This document shows, piece after piece, positions 19,033 to 28,083 of a stretch of 64,000 bases of DNA. The notes below the pieces were generated by a model. The model was not told the origin of the DNA, searched no databases, and saw only the letters and a program-made list of their open reading frames with translations. Origin of the DNA: Pseudomonas sp. L5B5 (GTDB lineage Bacteria > Pseudomonadota > Gammaproteobacteria > Pseudomonadales > Pseudomonadaceae); the NCBI RefSeq assembly GCF_020520285.1, contig NZ_CP084742.1, positions 4,402,001-4,466,000 of the forward strand. The letters run 5' to 3'. The translations under genes and the position numbers were made by a program. The first letter of the stretch is position 1; each line of letters begins with the position of its first letter.

Positions 19033-20334
19033 ATGCGCGTTCTGGTCTTGGGCAGTGGCGTTATCGGAACCACGAGTGCCTATTACCTGGCTCAGGCCGG
19101 ATTCGAAGTGACCGTGGTGGACCGTCAGCCTGCTGTTGCCATGGAAACCAGTTTCGCCAACGCCGGCCAGGTATCGCCTGGTTATGCCTCGCCCTGGGCC
19201 GCCCCGGGCGTGCCGCTCAAGGCCATCAAGTGGTTGCTGCAACGTCACGCTCCACTGGCGATCAAGGCCACCGCCAACGTCGACCAGTATCTGTGGATGG
19301 CGCAGATGCTGCGCAACTGCACCGCCAGCCGCTATGCCGTGAACAAAGAGCGCATGGTGCGCCTGTCCGAATACAGCCGCGACTGCCTCGACGAACTGCG
19401 AGCCGAAACCGGCATCGCCTATGAAGGCCGCAGCCTGGGAACCACCCAGCTGTTCCGTACCCAGGCGCAACTGGACGGTGCAGCCAAGGATATCGCCGTG
19501 CTCAAGGAGTCCGGCGTGCCGTTCGAACTGCTGGATCGCGAAGGCATCGCCCGGGTCGAGCCGGCCCTGGCCAACGTTACCAATATCCTCGCCGGTGCCC
19601 TGCGCCTGCCCAACGACCAGACTGGCGACTGCCAGGTGTTCACCACCCGACTGGCGGAAATGGCGGTCAAGCTGGGCGTGGAGTTCCGCTTCGGCCAGGA
19701 CATCCAGCGCCTGGACTTCGCCGGTGACCGGATCAACGGCGTGTGGATCGATGGCAAGCTGGAAACCGCCGACCGCTACGTGCTGGCCCTGGGCAGCTAC
19801 TCGCCGCAATTGCTCAAGCCACTGGGTATCAAGGCGCCGGTGTATCCGCTCAAGGGTTACTCGCTGACTGTGCCGATCACCAACCCGGCCATGGCCCCGA
19901 CTTCCACCATCCTGGACGAAACCTACAAGGTCGCGATCACCCGCTTCGACAACCGTATCCGGGTCGGCGGCATGGCCGAGATCGCCGGTTTCGACCTGTC
20001 GTTGAATCCGCGTCGGCGCGAAACGCTGGAGATGATCGTCAACGACCTCTATCCTCAAGGCGGCGACCTGTCCCAGGCCAGTTTCTGGACCGGGCTGCGT
20101 CCCACTACCCCGGACGGCACGCCGATCGTTGGCGCCACGCCGTATCGCAATCTGTTCCTGAACACCGGCCACGGCACTCTCGGCTGGACCATGGCCTGCG
20201 GTTCGGGTCGCCTGCTGGCGGACCTGATGGCCAAGAAACAGCCACAGATCAGCGCCGAGGGCCTCGACATTTCCCGTTATGGCAACCATGAGGAGTCAGC
20301 TAAGCATGTCAATCCAGCGCCAGCTCACCAATGA
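19033..20334 (+). CDS. dadA: D-amino acid dehydrogenase, small subunit
   Basis: This 433-residue membrane-associated flavoenzyme oxidises D-alanine and other D-amino acids to keto acids, passing electrons to the respiratory chain. The FAD motif [17 protein letters not shown] is at the N-terminus and the C-terminal [20 protein letters not shown] block is diagnostic of DadA. The second ATG (19033) is chosen because GAGG (19021-19024) is 8 bases upstream. It is the first gene of dadA-ridA-dadX, divergent from its regulator dadR. Its end overlaps the next gene by 29 bases. Confidence 0.96.
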   Translation: MRVLVLGSGVIGTTSAYYLAQAGFEVTVVDRQPAVAMETSFANAGQVSPGYASPWAAPGVPLKAIKWLLQRHAPLAIKATANVDQYLWMAQMLRNCTASRYAVNKERMVRLSEYSRDCLDELRAETGIAYEGRSLGTTQLFRTQAQLDGAAKDIAVLKESGVPFELLDREGIARVEPALANVTNILAGALRLPNDQTGDCQVFTTRLAEMAVKLGVEFRFGQDIQRLDFAGDRINGVWIDGKLETADRYVLALGSYSPQLLKPLGIKAPVYPLKGYSLTVPITNPAMAPTSTILDETYKVAITRFDNRIRVGGMAEIAGFDLSLNPRRRETLEMIVNDLYPQGGDLSQASFWTGLRPTTPDGTPIVGATPYRNLFLNTGHGTLGWTMACGSGRLLADLMAKKQPQISAEGLDISRYGNHEESAKHVNPAPAHQ

Positions 20335-20659
20335 GCGCATGAGTCAGATCGTTGTTCACGGTAGTACGGTCTACCTGTCCGGACAGGTTGGGGACAACCT
20401 GGAGGCCGGGATCGAGCAACAGACCCGGGAAACCCTGGCCAGTATCGAACGCCTGCTGGACCTGGCCGGTACCGACAAGACCCGGTTGCTGTCGGTGACC
20501 ATCTACCTGAAGGACATCGATGCGCACTTCGAGGGCATGAACAGTGTCTGGGACCAGTGGCTGCCCAAGGGTGTGGCTCCGGCCCGGGCCACTGTCGAGT
20601 CCAAGCTCTGCGAGCCTGAAATCCTCGTCGAACTGTCAGTAGTAGCCGCCCTGCCGTAA
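20306..20659 (+). CDS. RidA family protein (enamine/imine deaminase)
   Basis: This 117-residue protein has the RidA/YjgF fold, with [16 protein letters not shown] at the start and [16 protein letters not shown] before the [17 protein letters not shown] active-site segment. RidA proteins hydrolyse reactive 2-aminoacrylate-type intermediates formed by PLP or flavin enzymes. Here that fits a role in clearing imines made by DadA and DadX. The ATG at 20306 has AGGAG (20290-20294) 11 bases upstream and gives the family length; the start lies inside dadA. An intrinsic terminator-like hairpin follows. Confidence 0.92.
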   Translation: MSIQRQLTNERMSQIVVHGSTVYLSGQVGDNLEAGIEQQTRETLASIERLLDLAGTDKTRLLSVTIYLKDIDAHFEGMNSVWDQWLPKGVAPARATVESKLCEPEILVELSVVAALP

Positions 20660-20681
20660 GGAAAGCGACAAGATCCCTCTC

Positions 20682-20726
20682 CCGGTGCCGGTGGTGGTTC
20701 GCCGCCATTGCGCACCGGTTTTTATT
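20682..20726 (+). terminator. Intrinsic terminator-like hairpin inside the dad operon
   Basis: CCGGTGC (20682-20688) pairs with GCACCGG (20712-20718), with an inner GGTGG/CCGCC helix (one G-U pair), and is followed at once by TTTTTATT. It stands 23 bp after ridA and about 30 bp before dadX on the same strand, so it could reduce dadX transcription relative to dadA. Confidence 0.75.
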
Positions 20727-20753
20727 CCCATGACCGCCTAGAAGTCTGCCGCC

Positions 20754-21827
20754 ATGCGTCCTGCCCGTGCCCTGATCGATCTCCAAGCCCTGCGCCACAA
20801 CTACCAACTGGCCCGCGAAGTCTCGGGCGTCCGCGCCCTTGCGGTGATCAAGGCCGATGCCTATGGCCACGGCGCCGTGCGCTGCGCCCAGGCCCTTGAG
20901 GACTGCGCCGACGGTTTTGCCGTGGCCTGCATCGAGGAGGCGCTGGAGTTGCGCGCTGCGGGTATTCGCGCCCCGGTGCTGTTGCTGGAAGGTTTTTTCG
21001 AGGCCTCCGAGCTGCCGCTGATCATCGAGCATGACTTCTGGTGCGTGGTGCACTCGCTGTGGCAGTTGGAAGCCATCGAACAAGCGAGCCTGTCCAGGCC
21101 GTTGACGGTCTGGCTCAAGCTGGACTCGGGCATGCACCGGGTCGGCCTGCATCCCAAGGACTACCAGGCGGCTTACCAGCGGCTGCAGGCCAGTGGCAAG
21201 GTCGAGAAGATCGTGCTGATGAGCCACTTCGCCCGCGCCGACGAACTGGATTGCGCCAGCAGCACCGAGCAGATCGCGGTGTTCGAAGCGGCTCGCCAGG
21301 GCCTGGGGGCCGAGGTCAGCCTGCGCAATTCGCCGGCGGTGATGGGCTGGCCGAGTGCCCCCAGCGATTGGGTGCGCCCGGGCATCATGCTCTACGGGGC
21401 GACGCCGTTCGAAGAATCCAATCCACTGGCAGAACGCTTGCAGCCGGTCATGACCCTGGAGTCCAAGGTCATCTGCGTGCGAGAGCTGCCCGCTGGCGAA
21501 CCCATTGGCTACGGCGCCAAGTTCATCACCGACAGGCCGATGCGCATCGGTGTGGTCGCCATGGGTTATGCCGATGGTTATCCGCGCCACGCACGTACCG
21601 GTACCCCGGTACTGGTGGCCGGCCAGCGCAGCCGCTTGCTGGGCAGGGTTTCCATGGACATGCTGTGCGTCGACCTGACGGACGTGCCCGAGGCCGGCCT
21701 GGGTTCGACCGTGGAACTGTGGGGCAAGAACATCCTCGCCAGCGAGGTCGCCCTGGCTGCTGACACCATCCCTTACCAGTTCTTCTGCAACCTGCGCCGA
21801 GTGCCGCTGGTGTACAGCGAAGGCTGA
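20754..21827 (+). CDS. dadX: Catabolic alanine racemase
   Basis: This 357-residue PLP-dependent racemase converts L- to D-alanine, the substrate of DadA. PLP lysine Lys33 lies in [11 protein letters not shown], and the catalytic tyrosine region IGYGAKFIT is present. The substrate loop [12 protein letters not shown] is also intact. Length fits DadX/Alr. It follows dadA and ridA in the same direction and is separated from them by an intrinsic-terminator-like hairpin. Confidence 0.95.
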   Translation: MRPARALIDLQALRHNYQLAREVSGVRALAVIKADAYGHGAVRCAQALEDCADGFAVACIEEALELRAAGIRAPVLLLEGFFEASELPLIIEHDFWCVVHSLWQLEAIEQASLSRPLTVWLKLDSGMHRVGLHPKDYQAAYQRLQASGKVEKIVLMSHFARADELDCASSTEQIAVFEAARQGLGAEVSLRNSPAVMGWPSAPSDWVRPGIMLYGATPFEESNPLAERLQPVMTLESKVICVRELPAGEPIGYGAKFITDRPMRIGVVAMGYADGYPRHARTGTPVLVAGQRSRLLGRVSMDMLCVDLTDVPEAGLGSTVELWGKNILASEVALAADTIPYQFFCNLRRVPLVYSEG

Positions 21828-21880
21828 GTTTCCGGGGCCTGCACCGAAAGTCGCCTATCCTGGGGGAATCCGGGCCAAGT

Positions 21881-21926
21881 GTTGTAAATACTGAACGCTG
21901 TCGCCATGATAACGCTCAATTACAAC
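21881..21926. promoter_or_regulatory. Wide inverted repeat upstream of pauR
   Basis: GTTGTAA (21881-21887) and TTACAAC (21920-21926) are perfect 7-bp arms 32 bp apart. AACGCT is also repeated directly between them at 21894 and 21911. The element lies 33 bp before the pauR start and may be an autoregulatory site. Confidence 0.35.
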
Positions 21927-21958
21927 AACGCCTGATTCCCGCCTAGGAGACTGCCGTA

Positions 21959-22507
21959 TTGGACGTCGGTGAACGACTGCAATCCATCCGTAAACTGAAA
22001 GGTCTGTCCCAGCGTGAACTCGCCAAGCGTGCGGGCGTCACCAATAGCACCATTTCAATGATCGAGAAGAACAGCGTCAGTCCTTCGATCAGCTCCCTGC
22101 GCAAGGTGCTGGGCGGTATCCCCATGTCCATGGTGGAGTTCTTTTCCGAGGAAATTCTCCAGGAAACCCCTTCGCAGATCGTCTACAAGGCCAACGAACT
22201 GATCGACATCTCCGATGGTGCCGTGACCATGAAGTTGGTAGGTCGGGCCCATCCAAGTCGTGCCATCGCCTTTCTCAACGAGATCTACCCACCGGGCGCC
22301 GACACCGGCGAAGAGATGCTCACCCATGACGGCGAGGAAACCGGGATCCTGCTCGAAGGCCGCCTGGAACTGGTGGTCGGGCTGGAGACGTTCATCCTCG
22401 AGGCGGGCGACAGCTACTACTTCGAAAGCACCAAGCCCCACCGTTTTCGCAATCCCTTCAATGTGCCAGCGCGACTAATCAGCGCAGCCACCCCGGCCAA
22501 CTTCTAG
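21959..22507 (+). CDS. pauR: Polyamine-responsive transcriptional regulator PauR
   Basis: This 182-residue regulator has an N-terminal XRE/Cro helix-turn-helix (residues 5-60; LSQRELAKRAGVTNSTISMIE) and a C-terminal cupin (about 110-180; GEETGILLEGRLELVVGLET). This layout is that of PuuR/PauR, which represses polyamine catabolic genes until putrescine or cadaverine is present. Translation starts at TTG (21959), with AGGAG at 21945-21949. Likely targets are kauB and the PuuB-like oxidase in this window, but no shared site was demonstrated. Confidence 0.9.
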   Translation: MDVGERLQSIRKLKGLSQRELAKRAGVTNSTISMIEKNSVSPSISSLRKVLGGIPMSMVEFFSEEILQETPSQIVYKANELIDISDGAVTMKLVGRAHPSRAIAFLNEIYPPGADTGEEMLTHDGEETGILLEGRLELVVGLETFILEAGDSYYFESTKPHRFRNPFNVPARLISAATPANF

Positions 22508-22566
22508 AGCGGGAGGCGTCCTGCAAGGTTTGCAGCGAGGCTCTCAGCGACATTTCGCCGCGATCA

Positions 22567-22592
22567 AGACCCCTTCGACTTTGGGGTTGTTT
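22567..22592 (+). terminator. Weak terminator-like hairpin after pauR
   Basis: ACCCC and GGGGT form a 5-bp stem with a 9-base loop (22569-22573 with 22583-22587), followed by TGTTT. Both stem and T-run are short, so termination efficiency is doubtful. Confidence 0.35.
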
Positions 22593-22612
22593 CAGTGTGA
22601 CGGGCTAACCGT

Positions 22613-22618
22613 TATACT
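22613..22618 (+). promoter_or_regulatory. Probable -10 element of cycB
   Basis: TATACT lies about 60 bp before the cycB start. The best -35 at a 17-bp spacing is TTTCAG, a weak match, so only the -10 is called with some confidence. Confidence 0.4.
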
Positions 22619-22677
22619 TTCGCCCGCCTGCGAAACCGTGGCCGCAGGCGTGACTAGCCACCATTGAGGGTGTACGC

Positions 22678-23106
22678 GTGAACCTAATTATGAAAATGCT
22701 GGCCGCACCAGCAACCGTATTGGCCCTTTGGGCAGTCAGCGCTCAAGCTGCGACTAATGACGATATCGCCAAGCGCCTCGAGCCTGTTGGTCAGGTCTGT
22801 GTCCAGGGGCAGGAATGCAAGGGAATGGAGGTCGCTGCCTCAACAGGTGGTGGCGGTGGTGCCAAGACTCCGGACGACGTGATCGCCAAGCACTGCAATG
22901 CGTGCCACGGCAGCGGCCTGCTGGGCGCACCGAAAATTGGTGACACAGCTGCCTGGAAAGAGCGTGCCGATCACCAGGGCGGCCTCGACGGCATCCTGGC
23001 CAAGGCGATTACCGGCATCAACGCCATGCCTCCAAAGGGTACTTGCGCCGACTGCTCCGATGAGGAACTCAAGGGCGCCATCCAGAAAATGTCCGGCTTG
23101 AAATAA
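22678..23106 (+). CDS. cycB: Cytochrome c5
   Basis: This 142-residue periplasmic c-type cytochrome has a signal peptide (cleaved after AQA, residue 24) and one haem site CNACH (residues 73-77). The methionine ligand is probably in INAMPPKG. A further pair CADC near residue 124 is the extra disulfide typical of cytochrome c5. It would carry electrons to a terminal oxidase. The start is GTG at 22678; an ATG at 22690 would also leave a functional signal peptide. A terminator follows immediately. Confidence 0.92.
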   Translation: MNLIMKMLAAPATVLALWAVSAQAATNDDIAKRLEPVGQVCVQGQECKGMEVAASTGGGGGAKTPDDVIAKHCNACHGSGLLGAPKIGDTAAWKERADHQGGLDGILAKAITGINAMPPKGTCADCSDEELKGAIQKMSGLK

Positions 23107-23122
23107 GCGGTCATCTTCAGCG

Positions 23123-23149
23123 AAAAAGCCGCTTACGAGCGGTTTTTTT
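23123..23149 (+). terminator. Intrinsic terminator of cycB
   Basis: CCGCT (23129-23133) pairs with AGCGG (23138-23142), flanked by AAAAAG and TTTTTTT, 16 bp after the cycB stop. Confidence 0.88.
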
Positions 23150-23242
23150 GTGGGCGCGATTTGACCTGTGCCCTGTTCAATGCAGCAAACTCCCGGCAAG
23201 CTCGGTCCAACCCCAATTCACGGACGGTTCCTGGAGGGTCAG

Positions 23243-25165
23243 ATGCTGCAATCCTGTTCCATCGAGCATGCGGTGGATGAAGTGCTCGCCCGCTTGCCGC
23301 AACACATCCACATGGGCATGCCCCTGGGCCTGGGCAAGCCCAACCGTTTTGCCAATGCGCTGTACCGGCGCGTGGCCCAACTGCCCGAGCGCCAGCTGAC
23401 CCTCTACACCGCCTTGAGCCTTGGGCGCCCGGCCCTGGGCGACGGCCTGCAGCGACGTTTTCTCGAACCCTTCGTCGAGCGGGTGTTCGGTGATTACCCC
23501 GAACTGGACTTTCTTGCTGACCTGCACCGCGACAGCCTGCCGGCCAACATCCGGGTCGAGCAATTCTTCATGCAGCCGGGCAGCCTGCTGCACAGTGCGG
23601 CGGCGCAGCAGGACTACGTCAGCAGCAACTACAGTCATGCCGCCCGGGACATCAACGCCGCCGGCCTGAACCTGGTAGCCCAACTGGTGGCCCGCGATCC
23701 GCAACGGCCCGATCACCTGAGCCTGAGCTGCAATCCGGACATCACCCTGGACATGCTGCCGCTGATCGCCAAGCGTCGCGCAGCGGGAGAGACCATCCTG
23801 ATCCTGGGCCAGGTCCACAGTGATCTGCCTTACATGCCAGGCGACGCCGAAGTGGACGCCGCCGACTTCGACCTGCTGATTGACGAAGAAGAGCGCAGCA
23901 CGCTGTTTTCCACGCCGAATATGCCGGTGGGCGTGCAGGACCATTGCATTGGCCTGCACGCCAGTACCCTGGTACGCGACGGCGGCACCCTGCAGATCGG
24001 CATCGGCTCCATGGGGGATGCGCTGACCGCCGCCTTGCTCGCCCGCCAGGCGGACAACGAGGGATATCGTGCCTTGCTGGCGGATTTGCAGGTGGACCAC
24101 TGGCAGTCCTTGATCGATCGCGAAGGTGGGGTCGAACCATTTGCCCAGGGGCTCTATGGCTGCAGCGAAATGTTCGTCAATGGCCTGCTGGCCCTGGCCG
24201 ATGCCGGCATTGTGCGGCGCAAGGTCTACTCGAGTGTGGCGCTGCAGCAGCAGGCCAACGCCGGCACCCTGGACCCGACCACAGAGGGGGGCGTCGTGAT
24301 CCACGGTGGGTTCTTCCTGGGACCGCGCAGTTTCTACCAGCGCTTGCGCGAGCTGCCCAGGGACAGGCTGGCACAATTCAACATGAGCGCCATCAGCTAC
24401 ATCAACGAGCTGTATGGCAACGAGGAGCTCAAGCGCCTGCAGCGGCGCGATGCACGCTTCATCAACAGCGCATTCACCATGACCTTGCTGGGAGCCGCGG
24501 TGTCCGATCAGCTACAGGACGGACGAGTACTGAGCGGTGTGGGCGGGCAGTACAACTTCGTCGCCCAGGGCCATGCCCTGGCCGATGCCCGCTCGGTGCT
24601 GATCCTGCGCAGCTGGCGCGAATCGGCGGGGGAGGTCAGTTCCAATATTGTCTGGGAATACGGCCACTGCACCATTCCGCGTCATCTGCGGGACATTGTC
24701 ATCACCGAGTACGGGATTGCCGACTTGCGAGGCAAATCGGATGCGAAGGTCATCGAGGCGCTGCTCAACATCACCGATTCGCGCTTCCAGCCAGGGCTGA
24801 TGGAGCAGGCACAGAAATCCGGCAAGCTGCCCAGGGACTTCCGTCTGGACCCACGTTTCACCGACAACAGCCCGCAGCGTCTGCAAGCGACACAGGCGCG
24901 CCATCGTCATCTGTTTCCGGAGTATCCGCTGGGCAGCGACTTCACTGCCCAGGAGCGCGACCTGCTGCGGGCGCTGAACTGGCTCAAGAGCAAGTTCAAG
25001 CTCAGTGAAATCCTCGAGCTGGGCAAGGCGGCGCTCGACGCGCCGGAGCCCGAGGCATATCCCGCGCACTTGGCGCGCATGGAGCTGGAGAAACCCGAGG
25101 GCCTGCGCGAAGACCTGTACCAGCGTTTCCTGCTGGCCGGTCTGCAGGCCACCCGTCAGTCGTGA
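23243..25165 (+). CDS. Acetyl-CoA hydrolase/transferase family protein
   Basis: This 640-residue protein has the two-domain acetyl-CoA hydrolase/transferase (CoA-transferase family I) architecture. HIHMGMPLGLGKPNRFANAL lies near the N-terminus and LQIGIGSMGDALTAALLARQ in the middle. The C-terminal half carries SGVGGQYNFVAQGHALAD and VITEYGIADLRGKSD, typical of the CoA-binding half. It is longer than ordinary acetyl-CoA hydrolases (about 500 residues), so its acyl specificity may differ. The ATG at 23243 has GGAGG 5 bases upstream; 25 more in-frame residues upstream lack such a site. Convergent with xpt. Confidence 0.85.
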   Translation: MLQSCSIEHAVDEVLARLPQHIHMGMPLGLGKPNRFANALYRRVAQLPERQLTLYTALSLGRPALGDGLQRRFLEPFVERVFGDYPELDFLADLHRDSLPANIRVEQFFMQPGSLLHSAAAQQDYVSSNYSHAARDINAAGLNLVAQLVARDPQRPDHLSLSCNPDITLDMLPLIAKRRAAGETILILGQVHSDLPYMPGDAEVDAADFDLLIDEEERSTLFSTPNMPVGVQDHCIGLHASTLVRDGGTLQIGIGSMGDALTAALLARQADNEGYRALLADLQVDHWQSLIDREGGVEPFAQGLYGCSEMFVNGLLALADAGIVRRKVYSSVALQQQANAGTLDPTTEGGVVIHGGFFLGPRSFYQRLRELPRDRLAQFNMSAISYINELYGNEELKRLQRRDARFINSAFTMTLLGAAVSDQLQDGRVLSGVGGQYNFVAQGHALADARSVLILRSWRESAGEVSSNIVWEYGHCTIPRHLRDIVITEYGIADLRGKSDAKVIEALLNITDSRFQPGLMEQAQKSGKLPRDFRLDPRFTDNSPQRLQATQARHRHLFPEYPLGSDFTAQERDLLRALNWLKSKFKLSEILELGKAALDAPEPEAYPAHLARMELEKPEGLREDLYQRFLLAGLQATRQS

Positions 25166-25177
25166 GCAGGGTGCGGG

Positions 25178-25789
<612 letters not shown>

Positions 25790-25806
25790 TTAAAAAATAG
25801 TCGATT

Positions 25807-27816
25807 TTACCGCTTTAACATCGCGCGTATATCTGCCAAAGCGTTGTTGCCGCGAACGGCCTTGACCTCGGTCGGCGTGTCGTCGGTGCCTTCCCAGGCC
25901 AGGTCGTCGGGGGGCAGTTCGTCGAGAAAGCGGCTCGGCGCACAGTCGATGATTTCGCCGTATTGCTTGCGCTTGGCCGCGAAGGTGAAGGCCAGGGTCT
26001 GGCGCGCGCGGGTGATGCCCACGTAGGCCAGGCGCCGTTCTTCTTCGATGGTATCGGCTTCGATACTGGAGCGATGGGGGAGGATTTCCTCTTCCATGCC
26101 CATGATGAACACGTAGGGAAACTCCAGGCCCTTGGAGGCATGCAGGGTCATCATCTGCACGCCTTCGGCACCGTCTTCCTCTTCTTGCTGGCGTTCGAGC
26201 ATGTCGCGCAGGACCAGCTTGCCGATGGCATCCTCGACGGTCATCTCGCCGTCTTCGTCCTTTTCCAGGGTGTTCTTCAAGGCCTCGATCAGGAACCAGA
26301 CGTTGCCCATCCGATAGTCCGCGGCCTTGTCGCTGGAACTGTTGGTACGCAGCCAGTTCTCGTAGTCGATGTCCATGATCATGCTGCGCAGGGCGCCGAT
26401 CGGGTCCTCGCCGGCGCACTGCTCGCGGACCCGGTCCATGAAACGCTTGAAGCGTGCCAGGCGGTCGGTAAAGCGGCTGTCCAGGTGCTCGCCCAGGCCG
26501 ATTTCCTCGGTGGCGGCGTACATCGAGATTTCGCGCCCGGTGGCATAGTTGCCGAGTTTCTCCAGGGTCGTGGAACCGATTTCCCGGCGCGGTACGTTGA
26601 TCACCCGCAGGAAGGCGTTATCGTCATCGGGGTTCACGATCAGGCGGAAGTAGGCCATCAGGTCCTTCACTTCCTGGCGCCCGAAGAAGCTGTTGCCCCC
26701 GGACAGGCGATAGGGCACCTGGTGGTGCTGCAGCTTCAGCTCGATCAGCTTGGCCTGGTAGTTGCCCCGGTACAGGATCGCAAAATCGCTGTAGGGACGG
26801 TTGGTGCGCAGGTGCAGGGTCAGGATCTCCATGGCTACCCGCTCGGCCTCGGCGTCCTCGTTCTTGCAGCGGATCACGCGGATCTCGTCGCCGTGGCCCA
26901 TCTCGCTCCACAGCTGCTTTTCGAATTCGTGGGGGTTGTTGGAGATCAGCACGTTGGCGCACCGCAGGATGCGGCTGGTGGAGCGGTAGTTCTGCTCCAG
27001 CATCACCACTTTCAAGGACGGGTAGTCGTCCTTGAGCAGCATCAGGTTTTCCGGCCGGGCACCGCGCCAGGCGTAGATCGACTGGTCGTCATCGCCCACC
27101 ACGGTGAACTGGTTGCGCGTGCCGATGAGCATCTTCACCAGCAGGTACTGGCTGGCGTTGGTGTCCTGGTATTCGTCCACCAGCAAGTAGCGCACCTTGT
27201 TCTGCCACTTCTCGAGGATGTCGGGGTGTTCCTCGAACAGCTTCACCGGCTGCAGGATCAGATCGTCGAAGTCCACCGCGTTGAACGCCTTGAGCGTGCG
27301 CTGGTAGTGGGTGTAGACGATCGCTGCGGTCTGCTCCTTGGGATTGCGCGCATTTTCCAGGGCCTGGGGAGGCAGGATCAGGTCATTCTTCCAGGCACCG
27401 ATCATGTTCTTGATCTCGTCGACGCCGTCGTCCCCGGAGTACTCCTTCTGCATGATGTCGGTCATCAGGGCCTTGACGTCGGTCTCGTCGAAGATCGAGA
27501 AGCCCGGCTTGTAGCCCAGCCGTCCATGCTCCTTGCGGATGATGTTCAGGCCCAGGTTATGGAAGGTCGACACCGTCAGGCCGCGCCCCTCGCCGCTGCG
27601 CAGCAAGGTGCCGACCCGCTCCTTCATTTCCCGTGCCGCCTTGTTGGTGAAAGTCATGGCGACGATGTACTGAGCGCGGATCCCGCAGTTCTGGATCAGG
27701 TGGGCGATCTTGCGGGTGATCACGCTGGTCTTGCCGGAGCCTGCACCGGCGAGCACCAAAAGAGGGCCGCCGACGTAGTTCACGGCTTCTTGTTGCCGGG
27801 GATTGAGTCGGGACAT
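25807..27816 (-). CDS. rep: ATP-dependent DNA helicase Rep
   Basis: This 669-residue superfamily 1A 3'-5' helicase clears nucleoprotein barriers ahead of replication forks. All motifs are present: Walker A AGAGSGKT (23-30), motif II DEYQD, motif III GDDDQSIYAWRGA, motif IV LEQNYRS, motif V TLHASKGLEFPYVF and motif VI YVGITRARQ. Length equals Rep rather than the longer UvrD. It is divergent from the GGDEF-EAL gene. Confidence 0.97.
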   Translation of the reverse strand: MSRLNPRQQEAVNYVGGPLLVLAGAGSGKTSVITRKIAHLIQNCGIRAQYIVAMTFTNKAAREMKERVGTLLRSGEGRGLTVSTFHNLGLNIIRKEHGRLGYKPGFSIFDETDVKALMTDIMQKEYSGDDGVDEIKNMIGAWKNDLILPPQALENARNPKEQTAAIVYTHYQRTLKAFNAVDFDDLILQPVKLFEEHPDILEKWQNKVRYLLVDEYQDTNASQYLLVKMLIGTRNQFTVVGDDDQSIYAWRGARPENLMLLKDDYPSLKVVMLEQNYRSTSRILRCANVLISNNPHEFEKQLWSEMGHGDEIRVIRCKNEDAEAERVAMEILTLHLRTNRPYSDFAILYRGNYQAKLIELKLQHHQVPYRLSGGNSFFGRQEVKDLMAYFRLIVNPDDDNAFLRVINVPRREIGSTTLEKLGNYATGREISMYAATEEIGLGEHLDSRFTDRLARFKRFMDRVREQCAGEDPIGALRSMIMDIDYENWLRTNSSSDKAADYRMGNVWFLIEALKNTLEKDEDGEMTVEDAIGKLVLRDMLERQQEEEDGAEGVQMMTLHASKGLEFPYVFIMGMEEEILPHRSSIEADTIEEERRLAYVGITRARQTLAFTFAAKRKQYGEIIDCAPSRFLDELPPDDLAWEGTDDTPTEVKAVRGNNALADIRAMLKR

Positions 27817-28000
27817 GACGGTAAAAAGGGGTCGGTTACGAAAAGGGCGGGCATTTTAACAGGATGAACAGATTCTGCTGCCTCTCTCCGACTTGTGACG
27901 CATAACGCGATCTAAATTTGCCGGTTTTGATACTTTCCCGCAGGATGCGCGCTAAATATGCGTCTAATGTTCGAGTTAGAGCGGTACAAGAAACTGCGTA

Positions 28001-28015
28001 TGATAATCAGTATCA
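28001..28015. promoter_or_regulatory. Fur box at the promoter of the GGDEF-EAL gene
   Basis: TGATAATCAGTATCA matches the 7-1-7 Fur consensus TGATAATCATTATCA at 14 of 15 bases, or 15 of 19 over the longer consensus. It ends one base before the -35 element at 28017, so Fur-Fe(II) bound here should repress transcription. The perfect palindrome TATCAATTGATA (28011-28022) overlaps its right half. Confidence 0.75.
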
Positions 28016-28016
28016 A

Positions 28017-28044
28017 TTGATATTGTCCGTTTGCGCGCCATAAT
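28017..28044 (+). promoter_or_regulatory. Sigma-70 promoter of the GGDEF-EAL gene
   Basis: A -35 TTGATA (28017-28022) and a -10 CATAAT (28039-28044) are separated by 16 bp, each 5 of 6 to consensus, about 40 bp before the TTG start. Confidence 0.7.
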
Positions 28045-28083
28045 GCCCGCCGCCAACTTTTTTGCAGAGTCTAGGGAGCTAGC

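Noticed and set aside
25963..27867. 634-codon antisense frame over rep
   Set aside because: The opposite strand encodes all seven helicase motifs of Rep; the antisense translation shows no domain.
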